A DNA stretch of 64,000 bases from Enterovibrio baiacu (GCF_004120195.1 NZ_SCHN01000013.1:153175-217174), one strand, 5' to 3'; shown: positions 10,719 to 20,903, numbered from the stretch's first letter. The notes: generated by a model from the letters alone, not told the origin. Numbers and translations: made by a program.

Positions 10719-11174
10719 CTACGCCGAAGGAGTACAATTAGCGATCGTTACTACAGGAGCTGATCCTGCGGCTGTTGCTGGAGCGTAGACGACACATTTC
10801 TCAGTAGCAGCAAAAACGCCACCAGCGTGAGTAAATTGCGCCACTGTGCTTGCTGTGCCCCATTTAGCTTCCCAATCAGCGCTATCAATACCAACTACTG
10901 ACGCCCCAATTCCATCTTCAGTTCCATCTGGATAGCCGTTTAGAGTAGCTACGCTTTCAACCAAACCGCTACCCGACAACTTCCCTTCTAAAGCAGCTTT
11001 TGCATAAACGATGCTGTAAGCACCATCAATTGCTCCCTTCAGCCCACGAAGTGCTGCATCTTCGGCTTCATCTTGAAAACTAATAAACTTAGGCGCAGCC
11101 GTTACAGCCAAAATACCCAGAATCACGATTACCACGATCATTTCGATCAGCGTAAAACCACCTTGACGTTTCAT
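10719..11174 (-). CDS. mshA: MSHA major pilin MshA (only MshA/MshB-type pilin here)
   Basis: 151 residues. Leader MKRQGG then FTLIEM: a class III-type prepilin with cleavage after G6 and E5 in the mature protein. The helix continues '[20 protein letters not shown]', followed by '[21 protein letters not shown]', the typical MshA/MshB pattern, and one Cys pair in the last 30 residues. V. cholerae, as I recall, has two such genes here (mshB, mshA); this operon has one. I name it MshA because it is the sole candidate for the major subunit, but sequence alone does not separate MshA from MshB. Confidence 0.82.
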   Translation of the reverse strand: MKRQGGFTLIEMIVVIVILGILAVTAAPKFISFQDEAEDAALRGLKGAIDGAYSIVYAKAALEGKLSGSGLVESVATLNGYPDGTEDGIGASVVGIDSADWEAKWGTASTVAQFTHAGGVFAATEKCVVYAPATAAGSAPVVTIANCTPSA

Positions 11175-11782
11175 TGTGTCTCTCCTGATTTCTTCAATAC
11201 CTCTACCCTGCCCGAAGCGGGATAGTAGGCAAATACATGGTTAACCGACTCTTCTGGTGAACCATCTCTCATAAAACCGGCGTGTACCGGTCGTTCAAAT
11301 CGGCAATAAGGGGGAGAAGGTGTCGTCCCGTTCTCCGTGACCGCTACTGCACGAACCCTAGGCAAAGTGCGAGAAAAAGCCCTCGGCCGAGTGTCTTGTT
11401 CCAGCCAATACGATTGGCCAGTAAATACTTCAAACAGCGCACCGCAGTCTTGTGCGGTCAACGCTGACAGGGTGTTAGCCCCGTGTTGTAAGGCAAAGGG
11501 ATACTGCCCATTACCTGTTATTTCATCCGTCAGGCGAAAATGTTCGCCATCCAGCACCACGATGTTTTTGCCCTGCTCACTGGATGCATGGCTCAGACGA
11601 CTGTGGAAATACACATTCTGTGCCGCACCTTGAAAGGCATTGGCCAAATAACGAAACTCCACCTTGTCGGCATAACGAACAATGCCTTCAAACACGGGGA
11701 TGGCTGCGACCACAAAACCACCAATGAGTACCGTCAGGATCCCCCATTCAACGGGCGTGCGGTTCCATTTAGCACTGCGCAT
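11171..11782 (-). CDS. mshF: MSHA biogenesis protein MshF
   Basis: 203 residues. One N-terminal membrane helix ('[20 protein letters not shown]', about 14-33) and a soluble domain beginning '[21 protein letters not shown]'. No enzyme motif. Its place between mshG and the pilin gene, and its pilin-like helix without a G|F cleavage site, match MshF. It starts directly before mshG ends and overlaps the pilin start by four bases. Exact role unknown. Confidence 0.8.
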   Translation of the reverse strand: MRSAKWNRTPVEWGILTVLIGGFVVAAIPVFEGIVRYADKVEFRYLANAFQGAAQNVYFHSRLSHASSEQGKNIVVLDGEHFRLTDEITGNGQYPFALQHGANTLSALTAQDCGALFEVFTGQSYWLEQDTRPRAFSRTLPRVRAVAVTENGTTPSPPYCRFERPVHAGFMRDGSPEESVNHVFAYYPASGRVEVLKKSGETQ

Positions 11783-13015
11783 TTATCCGCCGCGAATAAG
11801 GTCGAGCATGTTCCACATCGGCAGGAAAATACCCAGCGCGAGGATCAGCACCATGCCCGCCACCACCAAGAGCAAAATGGGCTCCATGCGTGCAGACAAA
11901 GTTTTTAAGTCGTAATCCACTTCGCGGTCGTAAAACTCGCTCGCTTCCAACAACAAGTTGTCGATTTGGCCCGTTTCTTCCCCCACCTGAATCATCTGAT
12001 GAACCAGCGGCGTAAAGAGTTTGCTGTCGCCCGTGACGGAACTGAGGTTCACGCCCGATTCAATCGCGCTTTTCATGCGATCAACTTCGCCAGCCAGAAA
12101 GTGGTTATCCAGCGCTTCGCCGGACATCTGCAACGCCGTATTGAGCGGCACGCCTGCACGAAGCATCAAGGCGAACGTGCGCGAGAAGCGCGACATCAAA
12201 GCTTTGTTGACCAACGGGCCGACAAGCGGAATGCGCAGTTTAAATTTGTCCCACGACACGCGGCCTTTCTCCGTGTTCTTCCAAAGGCTCCAGCCTGCAA
12301 AAGAACACACACTTGAGATCAGCAACAACCACCAGAAATCGACAAAGAAGCTAGACGTCGCCATCAATATTTTGGTGGGCAGCGGTAAGTCAGAACCGAA
12401 CTTCGCGAACATGCCCGCGAACTGTGGAATAACTTTCACGTTCAAAAACACCATGGCCGAAATGATGACCATGAGGACAAAACTGGGGTAACGCAGCGCC
12501 GATTTGATGCGGCGACGGGTTTCCATTTCTTGCTCGAAATACTCCGCCAACTGGAGCATGGCGTCGTCTAATCGCCCCGTGTTCTCGCCCACTTGGATCA
12601 GCGACACAAACAAATCACTGAACACATGAGGGTGGTCTCGCATAGATGCAGACAATGCGCGGCCATTCGACAGCTCATTACAAATTGACACTAAGGCCGC
12701 CTGAAGCGGTTTATCGGACGTGCTTTGCGCCAAGCCTTTGATGGCGCGCATCAAAGGCACGCCCGCTTTGGTCAGGCTATACATCTGACGACAAAGGATC
12801 ACCAAGGATTCCAGCTTCACAGGGCGTTGGAACAAAGATACCGATGATTGACCTGATGACGCTTTTTGCGCGCGCGCCGTTGTTGGCGTTAGCGATAACA
12901 GCACCATGCCGCCATCCACGATGGAGGCAATCGCTTCACGCTCTGTTCCCGCCTCTACAACTGCGGAGACGCGCTTACCATTGGCCGCACGAGCGGTATA
13001 ACGAAAACGGGCCAT
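11783..13015 (-). CDS. mshG: MSHA inner-membrane platform protein MshG
   Basis: 410 residues, the size of GspF/PilC platform proteins. Two GspF domains (about 70-190 and 275-400) each end in 'QVGENTGRLDDAMLQLAEYFEQE' / 'QVGEETGQIDNLLLEASEFYDRE', and three membrane helices are seen (about 170, 220 and 380). It sits in the inner membrane under the pilus and is expected to couple the MshE ATPase to pilin insertion. It overlaps mshE by one base. Confidence 0.95.
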   Translation of the reverse strand: MARFRYTARAANGKRVSAVVEAGTEREAIASIVDGGMVLLSLTPTTARAQKASSGQSSVSLFQRPVKLESLVILCRQMYSLTKAGVPLMRAIKGLAQSTSDKPLQAALVSICNELSNGRALSASMRDHPHVFSDLFVSLIQVGENTGRLDDAMLQLAEYFEQEMETRRRIKSALRYPSFVLMVIISAMVFLNVKVIPQFAGMFAKFGSDLPLPTKILMATSSFFVDFWWLLLISSVCSFAGWSLWKNTEKGRVSWDKFKLRIPLVGPLVNKALMSRFSRTFALMLRAGVPLNTALQMSGEALDNHFLAGEVDRMKSAIESGVNLSSVTGDSKLFTPLVHQMIQVGEETGQIDNLLLEASEFYDREVDYDLKTLSARMEPILLLVVAGMVLILALGIFLPMWNMLDLIRGG

Positions 13016-14730
13016 TAGGCACTCACTAGTGACATGGCTGCGCCTTCAGAGAGCTTCATCGTTTCTTCCAGCGTGGTGCTGCCTTGTTTGGCGTAATCCA
13101 GTGCACAGTTCACCAATGGCTTATAGCCCGGTTGCTGCTCGGCCAGTAACGCAAACGTGCGTGTGTCATTGGCGCGCAATGCATCCATCAAATCAGGGGT
13201 GATTTCGAGTAGCTCAAAAACACCAATTCGGCCTTTGTAGCCAGTGAAATTGCAATGCTGACAGCCACGGCCTTTGTAAAAACCCAAGCCCGCAGACTCG
13301 GGCATGGTGGTCGTCAGCCATAGCGATTCGCTTTCATCCAAGGCATGTGGCACTTTGCAATCAGGGCAGATTCGGCGAATCAAGCGCTGCGCTAACACTG
13401 CACGCACCGCACTGGCAACCAGATACCCTGGCGCTTCCATGTCCAGCAAACGCAATGCACTGTCGATGGCATTGTTGGTGTGCAGTGTGGATAACACCAA
13501 GTGGCCCGTCAGTGAGGCGCGCAGACCGATTTCGACGGTTTCAAGATCACGCATTTCCCCCACCAGAATGATGTCTGGGTCTTGGCGCAAAAAAGTACGC
13601 AGCGCAGAGGAAAACGTCAGGCCAATCTTGTTGGCGATTTGCACTTGGTTGATGCGCGGCAGACGATATTCCACCGGATCTTCCGCCGTCAGGATCTTCT
13701 TACCCGGCACATTGAGTTCGTTCAATGCGCCATATAAGGTGGTGGTTTTGCCCGAGCCCGTTGGCCCCGTCACCAAGATCATGCCGTGAGGGCGACGCAA
13801 CTGATTACGGAAACGCTGCAACATTACCGGATCCATGCCCACTTGAGTCAGGCTTAATACGCCCGCGGATTGGTTAAGCAGACGCATCACCACAGATTCG
13901 CCGTGCTGAACAGGCAAGGTTGAAACACGCACATCAATGGCATTACCGCGCACATTGATATTAAAACGCCCGTCTTGTGGCAGACGTTTTTCAGAAATGT
14001 CCATGCCACTCATTAGCTTCAAGCGCAGAACAAGGGCTGACGCGATAGCACGTTCTTTCAATAAGGTTTCATGAAGCACGCCATCAATACGCTGGCGAAT
14101 ACGCAAAGCGTCAGCATCAGGCTCGATGTGAATGTCCGAGGCATTGACCTGCACGGCATCTTCAAACAAGGAGTTGATGAGCTTAACGACCGTCACTTCT
14201 TCAGATTGATCGTCTTCTGCACCGAAATGCTGTTCCAGCTTTACGCCATGCTCGGCTTGCAAACGCTCTGCAAACGAGGCGATATCACTGGTACGGCGAT
14301 AATAGCGATCAAAGGCATCCACCAGCGGTTGTTCTGCCACGATCAGCAGTTCAACGCGGTATTGGTGCAGCAAGTTCAACACGCTTTCTTGCGCCGCCAG
14401 ATCCGCAGGATCGGACATGGCAACCCGCACGGTGTCATCCACACGACCAATCACCAGCGCGCGCAAGCGTCTTGCATGCACTTCTGGCAACAAGGCCACC
14501 GCGCTCGGATCCACTTGCGCCAAACTTAGATCGATCAATGGCACATGCAATTGACGTGCAAGGAAGTCGAGCAATTGATGCTCCGACAAGATCCCCATGT
14601 CCATCAAGGTATCACCGAGCTTGCGGCCCGTTTGAGATTGGCGTTGCAGGGCGGCACTTAAATCATGATCAGAGATGATTTGCTCTTCAACCAGCAAATC
14701 TCCCAGACGTTTTCGCAGCTTAACGGCCAT
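13015..14730 (-). CDS. mshE: MSHA extension ATPase MshE, c-di-GMP responsive
   Basis: 571 residues. The N-terminus carries two MshEN repeats ('KRLGDLLVEEQIISDHDLSA' about 6-25 and 'RKLGDTLMDMGILSEHQLLD' about 36-55), the known c-di-GMP-binding motif of this ATPase. The C-terminal part is a GspE/PilB ATPase: Walker A 'GPTGSGKTTTLYG' (about 323), Asp box, Walker B 'DIILVGEMRD', and a zinc tetracysteine ('CPDC' and 'CQHC', about 460-495). It powers pilus extension. c-di-GMP control is established for the family and the motif is intact here. Confidence 0.96.
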   Translation of the reverse strand: MAVKLRKRLGDLLVEEQIISDHDLSAALQRQSQTGRKLGDTLMDMGILSEHQLLDFLARQLHVPLIDLSLAQVDPSAVALLPEVHARRLRALVIGRVDDTVRVAMSDPADLAAQESVLNLLHQYRVELLIVAEQPLVDAFDRYYRRTSDIASFAERLQAEHGVKLEQHFGAEDDQSEEVTVVKLINSLFEDAVQVNASDIHIEPDADALRIRQRIDGVLHETLLKERAIASALVLRLKLMSGMDISEKRLPQDGRFNINVRGNAIDVRVSTLPVQHGESVVMRLLNQSAGVLSLTQVGMDPVMLQRFRNQLRRPHGMILVTGPTGSGKTTTLYGALNELNVPGKKILTAEDPVEYRLPRINQVQIANKIGLTFSSALRTFLRQDPDIILVGEMRDLETVEIGLRASLTGHLVLSTLHTNNAIDSALRLLDMEAPGYLVASAVRAVLAQRLIRRICPDCKVPHALDESESLWLTTTMPESAGLGFYKGRGCQHCNFTGYKGRIGVFELLEITPDLMDALRANDTRTFALLAEQQPGYKPLVNCALDYAKQGSTTLEETMKLSEGAAMSLVSA

Positions 14731-16006
14731 CTGAGTCTCCTTCTTTCTGCGCTTGGTTATTGATGTACACCAAACGCTGACGTGCGAATTGCACGGATTT
14801 ATCGCTTAAACCACCCGCCTGAATCGCTGATTGATACGCGTCTTTTGCCGTTAAAAGCTCGCCTTCACGTTCGGAAGACACCGCGTAGCCTAACCACCAA
14901 CGACCATCGTGTGGCTCATTGTGCGTCAACCATTGGTAGCTGTCTTTGGCTAAGCCATGACGCCCCAGTTTCTGCGCCAACGCTGCGCGCATAGACATGT
15001 AGCGACCTTGCTCACCATCCAAAGTGTTTACAGGGGTCATCAGCACATTCAATGCTGATTCTTCACGGCTATTTTGCTGGTACATACGCGCCAACGTTAG
15101 CTTGAGCGACGCCGCTTGAGGGTTCGCGCTGATGCCTTTTCGTAGCACGCTTTCCGCATCACGCAGCTTGCCACGGCCATAAAGCAAACCTGCCAGTTGA
15201 TTGGTGGCGCCAACATGTGTTGGCTGGTATTTCACGGCATCACGCAGGTAGACAATCGCTTGTTGGGTATCACCCACTTGCGCGCGTTTTTGTGCTTTTT
15301 TGTAGGCAATAGCCGCCAAGTCTTCACCGCTAAGCTCAACGGTTTCAACCGTCAATGAGGACGCTGATGTGTTCTCTACGGCATTATCCGCAGCATCTGA
15401 AGATGTCGCTGAGTTCACTGACGGCTCAATGGGAGCGGTTGCGACAACGCGCGGGACTCGCGTCGATGCCACGGAGGGCATAGCGACGGGCGTTTTCACG
15501 TCTTCTTTCGTGTCGATGACCGCAAGTTGTTCTGTCGGCTCAACAGGTTTAACCAATGTCGTATTGGGTGCAGAGACCGTTGCAGCATCAACGGTAACGG
15601 CTGGCGGTTTTGACGAAGGCACTGACGCTTTTGGCGAGGCATTCATCGCAACAAACGCAATGTCTTGTGTTGCCACTTTTTTCGTCACACTCGGCGTTAT
15701 CGTTGGCGCTTTACTGGCTGGTTCGTGGATTGTCGCGTCAGGTTCTTTAACCAACACAGGCGCAATCGCTTGAGGCTGGGCGATAACGGATGTTTCTTCA
15801 CGCGCGGCGGTGTCGCCATCAGCATTATCACCATTGGCAGCAATTGCCCATGCAATGCCGGATGCTCCGACCAAAGTCGCGACGATGGCCAAGACGACGC
15901 GTACAGCGCGGAACCCCCACGCGGACGGAATCGCCGCCACAGAAACGGTATTTTCTTTTTGAGCTGGCGCACTCAGGTCGCTCAGCATTCGGTTCAATTC
16001 ACTCAT
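14720..16006 (-). CDS. mshN: MSHA biogenesis TPR protein MshN
   Basis: 428 residues. A short cytoplasmic lead, one membrane helix (about 32-57, 'VVLAIVATLVGASGIAWAIA'), a long Thr/Ala/Val/Pro-rich linker (about 60-225), then TPR repeats to the C-terminus ('GATNQLAGLLYGRGKLRDAESVL'). Expected to span the inner membrane and act in the periplasm on pilus assembly. It overlaps mshE by 11 bases and follows mshM after six. Confidence 0.85.
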   Translation of the reverse strand: MSELNRMLSDLSAPAQKENTVSVAAIPSAWGFRAVRVVLAIVATLVGASGIAWAIAANGDNADGDTAAREETSVIAQPQAIAPVLVKEPDATIHEPASKAPTITPSVTKKVATQDIAFVAMNASPKASVPSSKPPAVTVDAATVSAPNTTLVKPVEPTEQLAVIDTKEDVKTPVAMPSVASTRVPRVVATAPIEPSVNSATSSDAADNAVENTSASSLTVETVELSGEDLAAIAYKKAQKRAQVGDTQQAIVYLRDAVKYQPTHVGATNQLAGLLYGRGKLRDAESVLRKGISANPQAASLKLTLARMYQQNSREESALNVLMTPVNTLDGEQGRYMSMRAALAQKLGRHGLAKDSYQWLTHNEPHDGRWWLGYAVSSEREGELLTAKDAYQSAIQAGGLSDKSVQFARQRLVYINNQAQKEGDSDGR

Positions 16007-16012
16007 GTGTTC

Positions 16013-16846
16013 CTACCCCCACAAAGCACGCAGCGCAGAGTGCTGCTTCGCCAGCGGTGTATCTTTAATGGCTAAACGGACGGCGCGATCAGAAACCTGG
16101 CGGTGTCCTTTGCCATAACTCAACAACAAGGATTTATGGCATAGCTGGTGAATCAATCGGGGGATGCCTTGGCTCGCCACCCAAATACGGCGTTTCGCCC
16201 ACCCGCTAAAGTGTCGCGACAGCGCGCCTTTTTCACTCATTCGGTGGTCGATGTATGCAGACGCTTCGGCATACGTTAGCGGCGATAACGTGGCACTAAA
16301 GCTGATGCGTTGCAGCAGTTGACGCATGTTGTGCTGCGACAAACGCTCATCCAACTCAGGCTGCCCAAACAGCACAATTTGAATCAGTTTGCGCTGTTCA
16401 GTTTCAAGGTTTCCGAGCAGACGAATGGCTTCAAGTACCTCATCGGGCAAGGCTTGTGCTTCGTCACACAAGATCACCACAGGCTTTTCGGCATGCGCAG
16501 CAGCAATGGCGGCTTGCTGGATCGCCCCTAAAACTTTGTCTTCCGACAAGGCTTCCGGCAGGGTGAGTTCATCCGCAATCATACGATACAACACAGACAC
16601 GGTATTGGCTGGGTTTGGCAAAAACACCAAGGTGCATTCTTCGGCAAGCGTCGACAGAAGAAGGCGGCACACCATGGTTTTACCCGTGCCGACTTCACCC
16701 GTGATCTTCACCAAGCCTTCGCCCATTCTCACCGCCATGACGCTGGTATTGATGGCGTCGACGTGCGACTGCGTCCCGAAAAAGCTTCGGGTATCCGGCG
16801 TTAAGCTAAAAGGCGCGGCATTGAGGCCAAAGTGGTTAAGATACAT
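16013..16846 (-). CDS. mshM: MSHA biogenesis ATPase MshM (ExeA-like)
   Basis: 277 residues. ExeA/GspA-like AAA+ protein: begins 'FGLNAAPFSLTPDTRSFF', Walker A 'GEVGTGKTMV' (about 50-59), Walker B 'PVVILCDEAQALPDE' (about 120-134) and a sensor-like 'RKLIQIVLFGQPELDERL'. No transmembrane segment is visible. Known relatives help place the secretin in the wall. Lies between mshL and mshN. Confidence 0.9.
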   Translation of the reverse strand: MYLNHFGLNAAPFSLTPDTRSFFGTQSHVDAINTSVMAVRMGEGLVKITGEVGTGKTMVCRLLLSTLAEECTLVFLPNPANTVSVLYRMIADELTLPEALSEDKVLGAIQQAAIAAAHAEKPVVILCDEAQALPDEVLEAIRLLGNLETEQRKLIQIVLFGQPELDERLSQHNMRQLLQRISFSATLSPLTYAEASAYIDHRMSEKGALSRHFSGWAKRRIWVASQGIPRLIHQLCHKSLLLSYGKGHRQVSDRAVRLAIKDTPLAKQHSALRALWG

Positions 16847-16860
16847 TGTGCTAATTTCGC

Positions 16861-18492
16861 CTACTTCGCGTCGTTCTCAGGGAACCATTCGTTGAGCAGT
16901 TCGCGTGAGCGCTGAATCTCTTCTTGCCACGTTTGTTCGCCCACCACGGAAGGTTGAAGCAAAATGACCAATTCGGTTTTCTGCTTCATGCGATTCACGT
17001 TACGGAAAAGATGGCCGAAACCAGGAATGTCACCCAATAGTGGCACTTTCGACACTTTCTCGTCGAAGCTTGATTTCATCAACCCGCCGATCACCACCAC
17101 GTCGCCAGAGCGGGCATGGATAATCGAATCAGACTCGCGGATCGAGGTTTTCGCCAGCGGCAACACATATGGCTGAGACGCACTGCCTAGCTGAATGGTT
17201 TTCTCTTCAGTCACCACATCAATAACGGCAGGGTGAACATGCAGCAGCACGCCATTGTCGTCATCAATTTGCGGCGTAACATCTAAAGAAATGCCAGAGA
17301 AGAAAGGGGTGAGCTCGATGTTTGGCCCAGATTCAGAGTTATCGCCAGAGCTGTCGCTGGAGGAAATATCCGTCACGAAGTACTCGTCACCACCGACTTT
17401 GATCACCGCTTTTTGGTTGTTCGCCGCCGTCACACGAGGGCTCGACAGCACGTTCACATCGCCTTGGGTATCAAGGAAACTCAGCACTGCATCGAAATGC
17501 CCATCTGTGATGGTGATATTGGTTTGTCCGCCAATCACGTTGGAAATCAGATCGCCCGCCAAGTCAGAGGCAGGACGGCTCACATCCACACCACCGCTGC
17601 CGATGCTTTTGCTGATGTTTGACCAGTTCACGCCTTGTTGATAACCATCACTCAAGGTCACTTCAAGGATTTTGGCTTCTAAAATCACTTGGCGTTTCAG
17701 GCGTTTCTCAGAGACTTCAAGAAAGCGTTTCACTTCGCGAAGCTCGTTCGGAAAGGCCTTCACAGTGATCAAACTCGCTTGCGGAGAAACAACAATAGAG
17801 CGCCCTTCCCCCGAGCCAATCATGGCACTCACCGCGCGCTCCAATTGTAGCCAGAAGCTGCTTTCTGAGCGGGTTTCAATCACAGTACCGCCCGTCGATT
17901 TTGACGCACGTTCGCTGCCTTCGCCGCTATCACCACTTGAACTGCCGCCGTCTGTGGAAATAGCACCGGTGCTGATAGAGGTTAAAGACACGCCTGCGCG
18001 CTGCAATTGCAAATAGTCGACAGAAAAGGTTTCAGTGCGCAGTGCAGCTGGGAAAATTTGGATCAGGCGACCTTGTGTTTCAATGCTGTAGCCGTAGATA
18101 TCAGAGACCACGTCCAAGGCTTCTTTTACCGTGACATCTTTCAACGAGACTGTGATTTTTCCACTGACGTCAGGGTGCATCACAAGGTTGAAATCCGTGC
18201 CTTGCACCACGCTGCCGAAAAAGGCTTTAGCGTCGATGTTATTGGCATTAATGCGTAGGCGCTTTTCCGTCACCATCGCACCGCCAGCAGGGTCAGCGAA
18301 ATCCCCCATCAAATCGTCCGTCACTGCATCAGGCAGCGCAGACAAAGGCTGAGTCGTGCTTTGCGCATACGCTTCATTCAGCGCGGCTTGCACTTCAGTG
18401 GGCTTTTGGTGCCCAACACTTTGGCACGCAGTCAAAAAGGTTGCCGCTAAACAAGTCAGTAAGACCTTGCCTAACCTCGTCATATTTTTCAC
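16861..18492 (-). CDS. mshL: MSHA outer-membrane secretin MshL
   Basis: 543 residues. Lipoprotein signal with lipobox LTAC (about 20-23), an N-terminal STN/N0-type domain ('NNIDAKAFFGSVVQGTDFNLVMHPDVSGKI'), a Gly/Ser-rich segment (about 178-205), and the secretin core ending 'SGDVVVIGGLMKSSFDEKVSKVPLLGDIPGFGHLFRN'. It forms the outer-membrane gate for the pilus. The lipid anchor should remove the need for a separate pilotin, but that is inference. Confidence 0.95.
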   Translation of the reverse strand: MKNMTRLGKVLLTCLAATFLTACQSVGHQKPTEVQAALNEAYAQSTTQPLSALPDAVTDDLMGDFADPAGGAMVTEKRLRINANNIDAKAFFGSVVQGTDFNLVMHPDVSGKITVSLKDVTVKEALDVVSDIYGYSIETQGRLIQIFPAALRTETFSVDYLQLQRAGVSLTSISTGAISTDGGSSSGDSGEGSERASKSTGGTVIETRSESSFWLQLERAVSAMIGSGEGRSIVVSPQASLITVKAFPNELREVKRFLEVSEKRLKRQVILEAKILEVTLSDGYQQGVNWSNISKSIGSGGVDVSRPASDLAGDLISNVIGGQTNITITDGHFDAVLSFLDTQGDVNVLSSPRVTAANNQKAVIKVGGDEYFVTDISSSDSSGDNSESGPNIELTPFFSGISLDVTPQIDDDNGVLLHVHPAVIDVVTEEKTIQLGSASQPYVLPLAKTSIRESDSIIHARSGDVVVIGGLMKSSFDEKVSKVPLLGDIPGFGHLFRNVNRMKQKTELVILLQPSVVGEQTWQEEIQRSRELLNEWFPENDAK

Positions 18493-18815
18493 TGTACCAC
18501 CTGCTCATTGAATACGGTTAAGGACCAACGGCGATCGCCACGGACTAGCGTGACGGCCTCTTCGTTGATGGCGCGAATGACATAGCCATTGATCGATTGG
18601 CCTTTCGCGAGCGCACGACCATTCAGCACTGCCGAACAGTCGTTTTCGCTGCCACACAAGATCGCATCCAAACGAGGAAGCCGAACCTTGGTGCGCGTTG
18701 TAGGTTGACTTGGTGCTTCAAAACCTAGAGGTGCGGTTGGATCGGTTGCCGCAAAAGACGGTAAGGCCAGTGTTATAACACTCAGACCCATGACGCATTT
18801 AGCCGTTACTTTCAT
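18489..18815 (-). CDS. mshK: MSHA biogenesis protein MshK
   Basis: 108 residues from the ATG at 18815, chosen because GGAGG lies five bases before it; a longer frame would start inside mshJ without a good site. Signal peptide ('VMGLSVITLALPSFAA'), then a small domain with a Cys pair ('LCGSENDC') and a PilP/GspC-like end ('GYVIRAINEEAVTLVRGDRRWSLTVF'). Likely a periplasmic link between MshJ and the secretin MshL, as PilP is for PilO and PilQ. Confidence 0.82.
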   Translation of the reverse strand: MKVTAKCVMGLSVITLALPSFAATDPTAPLGFEAPSQPTTRTKVRLPRLDAILCGSENDCSAVLNGRALAKGQSINGYVIRAINEEAVTLVRGDRRWSLTVFNEQVVQ

Positions 18816-19455
18816 GCACACCTCCGATAAAGACCGGGCTCTCACCTAGGGTATAAACCTGAAGCGTGACCTCGGCGAACGGGTACGCTTTGACGCGATA
18901 ATCAACGCTTCGCCAGTAATATTTCACGGGCAGCGCTTCAAGTGCCGCAAGATAATCAACGATGTCGAAATAGCGCCCTTGCAATGCAATCTCAACGGGG
19001 TGCAAATAGAAGCCCGCTTGATCTTTTTCGGTCAATTGCGCCGCAGGCAAGGTTGTCATTGATAACAACGTCAATTTATCGGACTGCTTTAGAACGCTTT
19101 CCATCAAGCTCGCCATTTGTGGTGCGCTGACCAAGCCTTCTGTTTTGCGGGCCATTTCAGCATCTAACAATGCGATTTCATGATTCAGCGATGCCAGCGT
19201 TATCTCAAGCTCCGCATTCGCAGACGTGTTGAGCTTTTCTTGCTTCATCATGTTTAGCGCCAACAAATCCTTCGTGGTTTGTTGTTGCTGAGAAAATTCG
19301 GTTTTGGTTGCACTCAATGTCTTGGCGATGGGTTCAAGGAAAATGAACACACCCAGCCCCATGATAAGCAGCCAACCCGCACTGGCGATCAGCCACTGTT
19401 CACGCGCCGTTAAGCCTTCAAACCCTTGCTTTAGCTTTTCCAAAAATGCATTCAT
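18799..19455 (-). CDS. mshJ: MSHA biogenesis protein MshJ (PilO-like)
   Basis: 218 residues. A membrane helix at about 23-42 ('WLIASAGWLLIMGLGVFIFL'), a coiled coil (about 50-105) and a small alpha/beta domain ('PVEIALQGRYFDIVDYLAALEAL'), the PilO/GspM plan. Overlaps mshI by four bases and mshK by 17. Expected to be an inner-membrane alignment protein. Confidence 0.85.
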   Translation of the reverse strand: MNAFLEKLKQGFEGLTAREQWLIASAGWLLIMGLGVFIFLEPIAKTLSATKTEFSQQQQTTKDLLALNMMKQEKLNTSANAELEITLASLNHEIALLDAEMARKTEGLVSAPQMASLMESVLKQSDKLTLLSMTTLPAAQLTEKDQAGFYLHPVEIALQGRYFDIVDYLAALEALPVKYYWRSVDYRVKAYPFAEVTLQVYTLGESPVFIGGVHESNG

Positions 19456-20903
19456 TGCTTGCCCTCCGCGTTCTCACGCTTAGATTGCAAACTGAACGTC
19501 AGTCGGTTGTTTTCATCACGGGCCAATGCCATGTGCTCAAACACACGCTGCGACAGCGGTGGCTGAGTTTCAAAAGATTTAATCCAAGCAGGCACGGCAT
19601 CAGGTGAAGCTGCCATCCCTTGAATATTCAATGCGCCTTGGCTGACAAAGATGTCTGATACGGACACATCTCGGCGTGATAATGTCGCGAGCGCACGGAA
19701 GGTATCAGCATGGCCCTTTTGCAGCGCTTTATCGTGTTGACGCACAGCGTCGAGCGCGGCTTTTTTCGCACGAACCGATTCTTGGGCGCGGTTGGTATCA
19801 TTGACCATACTGACCGAAGGTAAATGCAGCTTGAGCTGACTATTCAGCTCATCCGACAATGATTGCGCGACCTGAAGTTCAGACGTTGATACTTTTAATG
19901 CTTGGTTCGCACTCGACAGTTGCCACTGTTGGTAAGCGGCCACTAACACCAGCATGAATGCAGACATACCCCAGCAAAGCAACATGCGTTCAAATGAGAG
20001 TAAAGGCGTCGATTGGCGTAGATCATCGCTGAAAAGATTGATGTCTGGCGAGCTGTTGTTTTCGAGGGCAGCAAGCGCAATGTTGTGCAGGTGCTCATCG
20101 GCGTTAAACAAGGTTTGAGGTCGAACCTTCACCGTCAGGCGAGAAGAAAGCTGGAAAGCAAGTTCTGTATTGTCCGTCGCTTGAACGCTAACAACCAACC
20201 CACTGACCTGTGTTTCTTTCAATTGCGAACGCAGATAATCCAATGAACGTTGAATTTCCAACGCCAGATCATCAACAACCGATGGCGACAGCGAAACGCC
20301 ATCAAACATCACGCCGCGAACCTGTCGTTGGAAGCACAATTTACCCAAACTAAAGACGCTTAATTGGATTGCACCTTGGCCGTCTTGGCTCAGTACCATT
20401 TCTGCTTTATCAAGCGCCGTCCACTGACGAAGTAACACGTCTTCAACAGAAACCTGCGTTAATCGGCACTGATTTTTCTTTAAGACATCGTCAAGCTGAG
20501 AAAGCAAAGACTTGTTACAAACAAAGACTTGGTAGCGATTTGCAACGGATAGAGCGTAGCCATCAGCAACAATCTCAGTCGGGGAGTCAGAAATATAATC
20601 TTTGATCTGGAAAGGCAATGCGGAACGTTTATCTTCCTCAGACAAACCCGGATTATCAATCAGCAATGATTGGTACAAACCGTGACCAAGCACGAGATGC
20701 ACGTCCGAATGATTGACGCCTTGCTGTTGCAACAACTGGGCAACAACACGCGCAGCATCCGTTCCGGTAACAGGCAGGCTCGCCACGCGCTTATTTTCAT
20801 GCAACGTGTAGCTTATAACCACCTGATTTACAGATACAATTACGCTAACAACTTGGCGCTGCCTTCGAGTGGGAATTTTTGCGATCAAAGAAGAGAGTGC
20901 CAT
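19452..20903 (-). CDS. mshI: MSHA biogenesis protein MshI (PilM-PilN fusion plan)
   Basis: 483 residues. The first 280 form an actin-like PilM/GspL-type domain ('VLGHGLYQSLLIDNPGLSEEDKRSALPFQIKDYI'), then a membrane helix (about 310-330, 'MLLCWGMSAFMLVLVAAYQQW') and a PilN-like periplasmic domain with 'SRRDVSVSDIFVSQGALNIQG'. It is the first gene of the minus-strand msh operon; the 142-base gap before it should hold the operon promoter, but I found no hexamer pair good enough to name. Confidence 0.88.
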   Translation of the reverse strand: MALSSLIAKIPTRRQRQVVSVIVSVNQVVISYTLHENKRVASLPVTGTDAARVVAQLLQQQGVNHSDVHLVLGHGLYQSLLIDNPGLSEEDKRSALPFQIKDYISDSPTEIVADGYALSVANRYQVFVCNKSLLSQLDDVLKKNQCRLTQVSVEDVLLRQWTALDKAEMVLSQDGQGAIQLSVFSLGKLCFQRQVRGVMFDGVSLSPSVVDDLALEIQRSLDYLRSQLKETQVSGLVVSVQATDNTELAFQLSSRLTVKVRPQTLFNADEHLHNIALAALENNSSPDINLFSDDLRQSTPLLSFERMLLCWGMSAFMLVLVAAYQQWQLSSANQALKVSTSELQVAQSLSDELNSQLKLHLPSVSMVNDTNRAQESVRAKKAALDAVRQHDKALQKGHADTFRALATLSRRDVSVSDIFVSQGALNIQGMAASPDAVPAWIKSFETQPPLSQRVFEHMALARDENNRLTFSLQSKRENAEGKQ

